Source: Luteibacter anthropi (lineage in GTDB: Bacteria > Pseudomonadota > Gammaproteobacteria > Xanthomonadales > Rhodanobacteraceae). From it: a stretch of DNA of 64,000 nucleotides. The notes beneath the pieces are model-generated. The model worked only from the letters and a program-made list of their open reading frames with translations, had not been told where the DNA came from and ran no database searches. Where the stretch lies: contig NZ_JAARLZ010000003.1 in assembly GCF_011759365.1 (NCBI RefSeq), forward strand, positions 248,001 to 312,000, read 5' to 3'. Within the stretch, counting starts at the first letter, position 1. Every line of letters starts with the position of its first letter. The position numbers and the translations under genes are program-made. Shown here piece after piece: positions 8,684 through 15,952 of this stretch.

Positions 8684-10522
8684 ATGCGAACCCGACATCT
8701 CATTCCCGCTCTTCTCCTGCTTGGCAGCGCCGCGCTGCAGGCCCGCGACTACCATATCGACCAGACGGCCTACTTCCCGACGCCGGCGGCCGAAGCGACG
8801 GACCTCAAGGCATTGCAAGCCGATATCGATGCGCTTACCGCGCCAGCGCCCATGACGGCAACCACCCTGCTCGCCTACCTGCGCCGGGTCGAGACGCTGA
8901 TGGCGCGGGGGCAGCGCCACAATGCCTACCTGCATCTCAGGTCGGCACTGGACGCCGACGATCAGGTGGCCGCCGACGGATACCACGCGGCAGGCACCGC
9001 CCTGGGGGCGTTGACGATCAAGCTTCGTACCACCCTGCGCAGTGTCGGCAATGAGGGCTTTGCCTCACTGGCGGCCACGGAGCCGGCGCTGCGCAAATAT
9101 GCCTATGCCCTGGACAAGGCCACCCGCAGCCTTCCTCATGAACTGCCCGCGAGCGAGCAGGCCATCGTGGATGACATGTACGACGAGGGCACCAACGCGC
9201 TGTGGAACGTCTACCAGAAGACCCGCCGTGCGACGGTCTACGGCAAGGTTCATACGCCGCAGGGCGACCTCGACGTCAACAAGGACGCAACCGCACTGGC
9301 CGCCAATCCGGACCGCGACGTCCGCCGCGAGGCATGGCAACGCAAACAGGCCGACGGCTCGGCCCAGGCACAGACTTATGCAAGCATCCTGACCGGCGTC
9401 GTTCGCATCAACGATCGCTCCGCCCGTTTCCAGCATTTCAGCGACGCCGCTGAATCGCTGTATTTCGGCCGGCAATTCGACCGGACCGACGTGCATGCCA
9501 CCACCGCAGCCCTGCAAGCGCAGGCCGACGTACTCAAGGACTACCAGCGGGTACGCGCTGCCGAGGTCGGCAGGCGGCTGGGTATCACCGAGGTGCACAG
9601 CTGGGACATGGCCGTCCCGCTCCCGGGCTTCAGGCCGCCCGTGTTCGACTACGAGGCCATGCGACAGACGATTCCAAAGGCACTGGCGCCGCTGGGCAAG
9701 GACTATGTGGCGCACTTCACCGCGCTGCTAGACCCCGCCACGCAGCGCACCGACCTGACGGCAGCGCTCGGCAATCGCGAACTCGACAACTTCTCCATCG
9801 CCGCACCCGGCGTACCTGCCGGACTTTTCCTGGAATCCTGGTCGCCGACGCTCAAATCCACCAGCATCGTGGCGCATGAAGGCGGCCACGCCATCCACAG
9901 CCAGCTGATGAACGAGCATGGGGTTTCGCCGTTATACAACCACGGCCCCAACTGGATGCACGAGGGCATCGCGATACTCAACGAGATGCTGCTCTACGAG
10001 TACCTGTATCGGCACGCGCCGGACGCGGCCACCCGCGCCTATTACCTCCAGGCGCAGCTGGACGAGATGACCTTCGAGATATTCACCTCCGCCCAGGAAG
10101 CTCAACTGGAGGAAGGCATCTACGAAGGCGTGATGGCCGGCAGGCTGCGCAACGCCGCCGACCTGGACGCGCTGACGCTGGACGTGACCAGCCGCTTCGG
10201 CATCTGGCCTGCCATCGATCCGGAACTGGCCCATGCCTGGATCGACAAGCGATTGATGTACCAGGATCCGTTCTATCTCGTGAACTACATGTACGCGGGG
10301 TTATGGGCAGCGAAAATGTTCGACATGGCCATGACCGACCCCGCCGACTTCCAGAAGCGCTACGGGGCGTTGATGGCGGAGGGGTTCGATGCCCCACCGA
10401 AAGAGGTGCTTCGCCGGTTCTTCGGGCGCGACCTGCCTCCGGACGAACTGGTCGGCGCCGACATGGCCCTGATCCGCCGGAAGACGGCCGACCTGCGCCA
10501 GTTGTACGAAGCTGTAAAATAG
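8684..10522 (+). CDS. Exported M3 family oligopeptidase
   Basis: A 612-residue zinc metallopeptidase related to oligoendopeptidase F/thimet oligopeptidase. The motif HEGGHAIHSQ supplies both His zinc ligands and the catalytic Glu (HExxH), and HEGIAILNEMLLYEYL downstream supplies the third ligand. The N-terminus MRTRHLIPALLLLGSAALQA is a signal peptide, so it probably acts in the periplasm, unlike cytoplasmic PepF. Near full family length with no interruption. It lies just downstream of an AraC regulator and ends before the promoter of the cysB-like gene. Confidence 0.88.
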   Translation: MRTRHLIPALLLLGSAALQARDYHIDQTAYFPTPAAEATDLKALQADIDALTAPAPMTATTLLAYLRRVETLMARGQRHNAYLHLRSALDADDQVAADGYHAAGTALGALTIKLRTTLRSVGNEGFASLAATEPALRKYAYALDKATRSLPHELPASEQAIVDDMYDEGTNALWNVYQKTRRATVYGKVHTPQGDLDVNKDATALAANPDRDVRREAWQRKQADGSAQAQTYASILTGVVRINDRSARFQHFSDAAESLYFGRQFDRTDVHATTAALQAQADVLKDYQRVRAAEVGRRLGITEVHSWDMAVPLPGFRPPVFDYEAMRQTIPKALAPLGKDYVAHFTALLDPATQRTDLTAALGNRELDNFSIAAPGVPAGLFLESWSPTLKSTSIVAHEGGHAIHSQLMNEHGVSPLYNHGPNWMHEGIAILNEMLLYEYLYRHAPDAATRAYYLQAQLDEMTFEIFTSAQEAQLEEGIYEGVMAGRLRNAADLDALTLDVTSRFGIWPAIDPELAHAWIDKRLMYQDPFYLVNYMYAGLWAAKMFDMAMTDPADFQKRYGALMAEGFDAPPKEVLRRFFGRDLPPDELVGADMALIRRKTADLRQLYEAVK

Positions 10523-10541
10523 ACCGTCATCCAACAAAAAC

Positions 10542-10570
10542 TTGACACTTCGTTCAAGTGGCCGTATAGA
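10542..10570 (+). promoter_or_regulatory. Strong sigma-70 promoter with internal dyad, upstream of cysB
   Basis: TTGACA (10542-10547), a 17-bp spacer and TATAGA (10565-10570): near-consensus at correct spacing. An inverted repeat, ACTTGA (10540-10545) and TCAAGT (10554-10559), overlaps the -35 and spacer and is a candidate operator. The start codon of the LysR gene is about 115 nt downstream. Confidence 0.65.
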
Positions 10571-10689
10571 CGTCTGTATGAATCTCATTGGCGCACCCAC
10601 GAAGACCAGCGACCTGCATCCCGCACGATGTTTCCACGACGCGTGCCGTTTCGCAGCCCTCGCCTCAGGTCTTCCGTGGATTCCCCGCC

Positions 10690-11679
10690 ATGACGCTCGT
10701 CCAGCTTCGCTACCTCGTCGCCATCGCCGACGCGGGTCTTAATATCACTGCGGCCGCAAGCCGGGTGCATGCCACCCAGCCCGGCCTGTCCAAGCAACTG
10801 CGCCAGCTGGAAGACGAACTCGGCTTCCAGCTGTTCCAGCGCCGGGGCAAGAGCCTGCAAGGCGTCACGCCGGCCGGCGAAACGGTGCTACAGCGCGCCC
10901 GCGCCATCCTCGCCGAGGCCGGCAACATCCTTTCCATTGCCGCCAACCTACGCAGCGACGTGCATGGCAGCCTGCGCATCGCCACCACGCATACCCAGGC
11001 ACGCTTTGCGTTGCCGGACGTGGTCAGCGCCTTCACACGCCGCCATCCGCAGGTCAGCGTGCACCTGAATCCCGGTCGTGAATCCGGGGTGTTGCCCCTG
11101 TTGCGCACCGGGGGCGCCGAACTGGCCGTGGTCAGTGGCAGCAGTGCGCTGCCGCCTGCGGGCATCGCCCTGCCCGCCTATCGCTGGAATCGCATGATCG
11201 TGGTGCCCAGGGATCATCCATTCGCGCGCCGCTCCCGTCCGCCATCCCTGGAAGAGCTAGCCGCCCAACCGCTGGTGGGCTATGAGTCGTCGCTGCGACC
11301 GGATTCCGCCCTGCAACGCACGTTCTTCGGCGCCGGCCTTCGGCCGCGCATCGCCATGACGGCGGGTGACGGCGACCTCATCCGCACCTATGTCCGCGAA
11401 GGACTGGGCGTGGGCATCCTCGCGGAAATGGCCGTGGCACTCGATGAGCGCGATCTCGTCGTGCTGCCGGCAGATCATCTGTTCGGCGAATGCACCACCT
11501 GGATCGTGCTGCCCGACGCCCTGGTGCCACGCGACTACCTGCTGGATTTCATCCACGCCTTCGCGCCGCATATCGACCCGCGCGACGTGCGCCGCGCCCT
11601 GGCCGGCGACGGCAACCGCGACTGGCCGCTGGCACCGCACTGGCGGGAACGCTTCGAACAAGCCGAAGAAGCCGCCTGA
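10690..11679 (+). CDS. cysB: CysB-type LysR regulator
   Basis: A 329-residue LysR-type activator close to the CysB/Cbl group, which controls sulfate assimilation in response to acetylserine and sulfate/sulfide. The N-terminus TLVQLRYLVAIADAGLNITAAA with VHATQPGLSKQLRQLEDELG is the CysB-like helix-turn-helix, and the effector domain (residues about 90 to 300) has the expected length. ATG 10690 is the natural start; the frame is open from 10588 but reads poorly there. A strong promoter with a dyad lies upstream, compatible with autoregulation. The adjacent TauE/SafE permease supports a sulfur role. Confidence 0.85.
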   Translation: MTLVQLRYLVAIADAGLNITAAASRVHATQPGLSKQLRQLEDELGFQLFQRRGKSLQGVTPAGETVLQRARAILAEAGNILSIAANLRSDVHGSLRIATTHTQARFALPDVVSAFTRRHPQVSVHLNPGRESGVLPLLRTGGAELAVVSGSSALPPAGIALPAYRWNRMIVVPRDHPFARRSRPPSLEELAAQPLVGYESSLRPDSALQRTFFGAGLRPRIAMTAGDGDLIRTYVREGLGVGILAEMAVALDERDLVVLPADHLFGECTTWIVLPDALVPRDYLLDFIHAFAPHIDPRDVRRALAGDGNRDWPLAPHWRERFEQAEEAA

Positions 11680-11683
11680 CCCA

Positions 11684-11781
11684 TGTAGGAGCGCGCCTCG
11701 CGCGCGACCGGTATGGGCGATATCCGGCAAGCCATCGTGCATCTTCGCCCATACCGGTCGCGCGCGAGGCGCGCTCCTACA
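11684..11781. repeat. REP-like palindrome, near-perfect copy
   Basis: Starts with TGTAGGAGCGCGCC and ends with its complement GGCGCGCTCCTACA. The arms are perfectly complementary over about 37 bp around a 24-nt loop, the best copy in the window. It begins 5 bp after the cysB stop and could act as a transcript 3' hairpin. Same family as the other repeats listed here. Confidence 0.95.
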
Positions 11782-11878
11782 CGAGGCCGGGCTCGTCGGG
11801 GCGGACGAGCAACACTTACTTCACCCCGTCATGGGGCACTGCGGATACTCTGACCCTGGCTTCTTCCATGGGTCACGC

Positions 11879-12628
11879 ATGCCGCCGATGTCCGAATTCC
11901 TTACCTTTCTCGCCGCCGGCGCGCTTGCGCAGCTGGTCGATGGCGCGTTGGGCATGGCGTTCGGGGTGGTCTCGGCAGGCATCCTGCTCGCCCTCGGGCT
12001 GCCGCCTGCACTGGCCAGCGCCAGCGTCCACTACGCGGAAACCTTCACCTGCGGCGCGTCGGGCATCAGCCATTACTTCGCGGGCAACGTTCGCAAGCGC
12101 CTCCTGCTGCTCCTGGCGCTGCCCGGGCTGGTGGGCGCCACCATCGGTGCCTACGTGGTCAGCCATGTGCCGGCCGGCTGGATGAAGCTGGCGCTGACAC
12201 CTTACCTGCTGGGTGTCGGCGTGTTCCTGATCCTGCGTGGTGCGAAACAGGCTCGCGCCACCGACGACAATCCCGCTGCGCCTCGCTGGCTGGGCTTCGT
12301 GGCCGGCCTCGCCGACACCATCGGCGGCGGCGGATGGAGTGCGATCAACGTCACCGCCCTCATCGCACGCGGCGCCACCCCGCGCATCGTCGTCGGCACG
12401 GTACACGTGGCGAAATGCATCGTCAGCGCAGCGGCGAGCGTGAGCTTCCTGTTCCATGTCGGGCCGCCGCATATCGTCTCCGTCGGCGGCCTCATCGTGG
12501 GCGGCATGGTGGCGGCGCCCTTCGGCGCGCTGTTCGCCCGCCACGTTCCCGCGCGGGCCATGACATGGCTGGCGGCGCTAGCCGTGCTGGGGCTGGGCCT
12601 CAACAACATGGCCCATGCGTTCGGCTGA
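11879..12628 (+). CDS. TauE/SafE family sulfite/organosulfonate permease
   Basis: A 249-residue inner-membrane permease with about seven to eight hydrophobic segments. The start FLAAGALAQLVDGALGMAFGVVSAGILLALG and the repeated second-half motif GLADTIGGGGWSAINVTALIARG are hallmarks of TauE/SafE exporters. ATG 11879 (MPPMSEFL) is used; ATG 11888 is equally possible. It follows the CysB-type regulator, which fits export of sulfite or a related sulfur compound. Its 3' end overlaps the convergent LysR gene by 51 bp. Confidence 0.9.
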   Translation: MPPMSEFLTFLAAGALAQLVDGALGMAFGVVSAGILLALGLPPALASASVHYAETFTCGASGISHYFAGNVRKRLLLLLALPGLVGATIGAYVVSHVPAGWMKLALTPYLLGVGVFLILRGAKQARATDDNPAAPRWLGFVAGLADTIGGGGWSAINVTALIARGATPRIVVGTVHVAKCIVSAAASVSFLFHVGPPHIVSVGGLIVGGMVAAPFGALFARHVPARAMTWLAALAVLGLGLNNMAHAFG

Positions 12629-13549
12629 CACTGGCGCCGTGGCATTCGGGCAGATGCCGGCCATGTGTTCCTTCAGCAGGTCGATGAAGGCACGCACCTT
12701 CACCGGCGGCTGCTTGCCGGGATAGACAGCATAGACACCGCCCTGGGGCAGCCGGTAATCCAATAACAGCGATATAAGGCGACCCGCTGCGATGTCGTCC
12801 TCCACCAGGTAGTCCGGCAGCACGGAGAGGCCTGAGCCTGCCATCACGAAGGCATGGGCCGCTGGCGTGCTGTTGGCGCTGGCGACCGCGCGGGTCTGCA
12901 CCACGTGCTCGGCGCCCGACGCATCGGTAAAGGTCCAGCGGGTGGGCGAGGACAGCACGGTCAGGGCGATCCAGTCGTGCCCGGCGAGGTCGTCGGGCGT
13001 GAGTGGCGTGCCCCGGCGCGCCAGATAAGCCGGCGAGGCCACGAGACACTGGCGGAACGAGGACAGCTTGGCGGCCCGGTGGCTGGAATCGCGCAGCCAG
13101 CCGATGCGGATGGACAGGTCGAAGCGCTCGGCGATCAGGTCCACGATGGCGTCGCTCACCACCAGCTCCACGTCTACCTGCGGGTAACGCGCTACGAAGG
13201 CCGCCAGCGCCGGGGCAACGATGGCCGGGCCATGGTCGCCGGCGGCGGCTACGCGAAGCGTACCCATCGGCGTGTCGCGGCACTCGCCCAGCCGCGCGAC
13301 GGCGGCATCTGCGTCGGCCAGCACCCGGGCGCAGTCTTCGTAGAAACGCTCGCCAGTGTCCGTGAGCGACATGCGCCGCGTGCTGCGCAGGAGCAGGGTC
13401 ACCCCGAGTTCTTCTTCCAGCTTCGCCAGATGCTGGCTCACCATGGCCTTGGTCGTGCCCAGCTGCTCGGCGGCAGCGGTGAACGAGCCGGCCCGGACCA
13501 GGGCCACGAAAACGGCGAGGCGATTGAGGTTGAGCTCCGAACTGGGCAT
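12578..13549 (-). CDS. LysR family transcriptional regulator
   Basis: A 323-residue LysR regulator: N-terminal winged helix (LNRLAVFVALVRAGSFTAAAEQLGTTKAMVSQHLAKLEEELG) and a LysR substrate-binding domain with MGTLRVAAAGDHGPAIVAPAL. Similar to the AaeR/DsdC-like group that often controls a divergently transcribed oxidoreductase. ATG 13549 is used; the same frame is open to 15322 but that part is antisense to other genes. Divergent from the NAD(P)-binding reductase, with a 120-bp shared promoter region, so that gene is its likely target. The 3' end overlaps tauE. Confidence 0.9.
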   Translation of the reverse strand: MPSSELNLNRLAVFVALVRAGSFTAAAEQLGTTKAMVSQHLAKLEEELGVTLLLRSTRRMSLTDTGERFYEDCARVLADADAAVARLGECRDTPMGTLRVAAAGDHGPAIVAPALAAFVARYPQVDVELVVSDAIVDLIAERFDLSIRIGWLRDSSHRAAKLSSFRQCLVASPAYLARRGTPLTPDDLAGHDWIALTVLSSPTRWTFTDASGAEHVVQTRAVASANSTPAAHAFVMAGSGLSVLPDYLVEDDIAAGRLISLLLDYRLPQGGVYAVYPGKQPPVKVRAFIDLLKEHMAGICPNATAPVSAERMGHVVEAQPQHG

Positions 13550-13669
13550 GGATGGGCGCTCGATCGTAAAGCCATACTTTACGATGAATTGTCTTGAAAG
13601 GCGTATTTCCGAAACGATCAAGAGCGCATCCTTGGCCCATTCTCTTTCCTTACCCTCAAGGATCCACCC

Positions 13670-14302
13670 ATGAAGATCGTCCTGTTCGGCGCCACCGGCA
13701 ACATCGGCAAGGTCATCCTCGACGAGGCCCTCGCCCGCGGCCACCAGGTGACCGCCGTGGTCCGCGACCCGGCCAAGGTCGCCACGAAGCATGCCCATCT
13801 CCACGTGGTCCAGGGCGACGTCGCCCACCCGGCCACCATCGCGGCCCCGCTGGCCGGTGCCGATGCGGCCATCGCCAGTCTCAATGACCCCAATCCCGTC
13901 AACGTCCGCACGCAGGCCGAAACCCTGCTCGGCGCCCTGGACAAGGCCGGTGTCCGCCGCTTCGCCTGGGTGGGTGGCGCCGGCAGCCTGCTGAACGCCG
14001 AGGGCGTGCGCGTGATCGACGACCCGCACTTCCCGGAAGCCTGGAAGAACGCCGCCAACGGCCAGGTCGCGGCCCTGGACGGCTTCCGCGCCAGCCACGC
14101 CAACGTGGACTGGACCTACATCAGCCCGGCCAAAGTCATTGCCCCGGGCGAGCGCACCGGCCAGTTCCGCGTGGGCGGCGACCAGGTGCTGGTGGACGCC
14201 AAGGGTGAAAGCCACATCTCCATCGCCGACTTCGCCATCGGCGTGCTCGACCGCATCGAGAAGGGCGACTCCGCGAAGAAGCGCGTGACGTTCGCTTACT
14301 GA
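13670..14302 (+). CDS. NAD(P)-binding oxidoreductase, NmrA/SDR_a5-like
   Basis: A 210-residue cytoplasmic Rossmann-fold protein. The nucleotide-binding motif is at the N-terminus (VLFGATGNIGKVI, GxxGxxG), followed by VVRDPAKV and VQGDVAHP, as in atypical SDRs of the NmrA/YwnB type. AAGGA lies about 8 nt before ATG 13670. It is divergent from a LysR gene, a common arrangement for redox or electrophile-stress reductases. Substrate not known. Confidence 0.88.
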   Translation: MKIVLFGATGNIGKVILDEALARGHQVTAVVRDPAKVATKHAHLHVVQGDVAHPATIAAPLAGADAAIASLNDPNPVNVRTQAETLLGALDKAGVRRFAWVGGAGSLLNAEGVRVIDDPHFPEAWKNAANGQVAALDGFRASHANVDWTYISPAKVIAPGERTGQFRVGGDQVLVDAKGESHISIADFAIGVLDRIEKGDSAKKRVTFAY

Positions 14303-14328
14303 TATCCCCTTTCGGCGACAAAGGCCCC

Positions 14329-14412
14329 TGTAGGAGCGCGCCTTGCGCGCGACCGGTGCGGAGCGAAAGATCACTACGCTCCGTACCGGTCGCGCGCGAG
14401 GCGCGCTCCTAC
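14329..14412. repeat. REP-like palindrome
   Basis: Full palindrome with arms TGTAGGAGCGCGCCTTG and CGAGGCGCGCTCCTAC; the inner part (GGTGCGGAGCG/CGCTCCGTACC) is also complementary. It lies between the reductase stop and the rlmJ start, about 20 bp before the rlmJ -10. Confidence 0.93.
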
Positions 14413-14443
14413 GGGAGAGTGGGCTGGCGGCTATACTGCGTCG

Positions 14444-15349
14444 ATGAACTATCGCCACGCCTACCACGCCGGCAACTTTGCCGATGTCATGAAGCACATG
14501 GTGCTCGTGGCCCTTATCGACGCCATGAAGCAGAAGCCCACGCCGTTCTGCTACATCGAAACGCACGCCGGACGCGGCCGCTACGACCTGCGCGGCACCG
14601 AGGCCCGCAAGACCGGTGAGTCCGACGAAGGCGTCGCCGTGCTGAAGACGGCCACCGGCCTGCCACCGCTGCTGTGGAAGTGGCTGGAAACCGTCCGCGC
14701 CTGCAACGAAGGCGACGACACCCTCCGCCATTACCCCGGCTCGCCGTGGATCGCCGCGCACCTGATGCGCGACACCGACACGGCCCAGCTGTGCGAACTG
14801 CACCCGGAAGAAGCCGGCCAGTTGCGCCACCTGTTCCACAACGACAAGCGCGTGCACGTGCACCACCGCGACGGCTACGAGGCCATGAAGGCCCTGGTGC
14901 CGCCGAAGGAAAAGCGCGGCGTCGTCCTCATCGACCCGCCCTTCGAGCAGCAGGAAGCCGAATTCCGCATCATCGAGAAGGCGCTGGCGGCGGCCATGGA
15001 GAAATGGCCCGGTGGCATCTTCGCGGTCTGGTACCCCATCAAGCTGCGCAGCCACGTGCAGCCCTTCCATCGCTGGCTGGCCACCAAGAGCGGCGCCAAG
15101 CGCGTGCTGGCGGCCGAACTGCTGCTGCGCCCTGACGACTCCCCGCTGCGGCTCAACGGCACCGGCATGGTCATCGTCAATGCGCCCTGGAAGCTCGACG
15201 ATACGATCCGCGATTCCCTGCGCCTGCTGCCGAAGCTGCTCGGCCAGCCCGGCGAGGCCGAATACCGGCTGACCTGGCTGGTAGAAGAAGGCAAGGACCC
15301 AGCGCCCATGCACACCGCGCATCCGCCGCGTTCATTGCCGAAGCGGTAA
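14444..15349 (+). CDS. rlmJ: 23S rRNA (adenine(2030)-N(6))-methyltransferase
   Basis: A 301-residue SAM-dependent methyltransferase modifying A2030 of 23S rRNA. The start MNYRHAYHAGNFADVMKH is the RlmJ signature, and the catalytic DPPFEQ motif (N6-adenine type) follows VVLIDPPFEQQEAEF. Length slightly exceeds E. coli RlmJ (280). A TATACT -10-like box at 14432-14437 lies only 7 bp before the ATG, so the mRNA may be nearly leaderless. Confidence 0.95.
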   Translation: MNYRHAYHAGNFADVMKHMVLVALIDAMKQKPTPFCYIETHAGRGRYDLRGTEARKTGESDEGVAVLKTATGLPPLLWKWLETVRACNEGDDTLRHYPGSPWIAAHLMRDTDTAQLCELHPEEAGQLRHLFHNDKRVHVHHRDGYEAMKALVPPKEKRGVVLIDPPFEQQEAEFRIIEKALAAAMEKWPGGIFAVWYPIKLRSHVQPFHRWLATKSGAKRVLAAELLLRPDDSPLRLNGTGMVIVNAPWKLDDTIRDSLRLLPKLLGQPGEAEYRLTWLVEEGKDPAPMHTAHPPRSLPKR

Positions 15350-15377
15350 AGTCGGCCCATACGACAGGAGCCGACCC

Positions 15378-15884
15378 ATGCGCACGATCATCGCCCGTCT
15401 CGCCATCCCCGCCTCCCTGCTTGCCATGGCCCTGGCCGGCTGTGCGCCGGCACCCATCTACAAGCCGACGGCGAACACGGTGGCCGTGCCCCCGGCGCAG
15501 GTGGCCCGCGAACCGGAGCGCTACGGCACGTCCGACGTGATCTGGGGCGGCCGTATCGTGCAGGTGCGTAACTTCAACGATCACAGCGAGATCGAAGTGC
15601 TGGCCTATCCGCTGGACAGCTCGCAGCGTCCCAAGGCCAACGATTCGGGCAACGGCCGTTTCATCGCCTCGATGCCCGGCTACGTCGAAAGCCTCGACTT
15701 CCCGGCAGGCGGCATGGTCACCGTCGCCGGCAGGCTCAACGGCACGCGCTCGGCCAACGTGGGCCAGGCTCCTTACACGTTCCCCCTGGTGTCCGTGAAC
15801 CAGTCGCACGTGTGGACGGCCAAGGAAATGTCCGGCGGCCATCCCAACGTCAGTTTCGGCGTGGGCGTCGGCGTCATCCGCTAA
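15378..15884 (+). CDS. Slp family outer-membrane lipoprotein
   Basis: A 168-residue lipoprotein. The signal peptide ends in the lipobox LAGC (Cys about residue 22), followed by a mature part with APIYKPTANTVAVPPAQVAREPERY and VIWGGRIVQVRNF, as in the Slp/YeaY family of starvation or acid-induced outer-membrane lipoproteins. AGGAG precedes ATG 15378. It lies 28 bp after rlmJ, so may be co-transcribed. Confidence 0.9.
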   Translation: MRTIIARLAIPASLLAMALAGCAPAPIYKPTANTVAVPPAQVAREPERYGTSDVIWGGRIVQVRNFNDHSEIEVLAYPLDSSQRPKANDSGNGRFIASMPGYVESLDFPAGGMVTVAGRLNGTRSANVGQAPYTFPLVSVNQSHVWTAKEMSGGHPNVSFGVGVGVIR

Positions 15885-15916
15885 GCCGCCAGCCGGCCCC
15901 GCATAGCGTCTTATAC

Positions 15917-15948
15917 TTCCCCCGCCGCAAGGGTCGCGGCGGGGGAAG
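15917..15948 (+). promoter_or_regulatory. Hairpin enclosing the Shine-Dalgarno of the kinase gene
   Basis: A perfect 12-bp inverted repeat (15917-15928 with 15936-15947, 7-nt loop) whose right arm GGGGGAAG is the only good ribosome-binding site for the TTG start at 15953. In a transcript starting upstream, this would hide the Shine-Dalgarno. A TATACT -10-like box at 15912-15917 overlaps the left edge; a transcript from it would start near 15924 and keep only the inner part of the stem. Confidence 0.5.
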
Positions 15949-15952
15949 ACCA

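Noticed and set aside
12578-15322. A 914-residue reading of the LysR frame
   Set aside because: Only the last 323 residues are a LysR protein; the remainder is antisense to the reductase and rlmJ.
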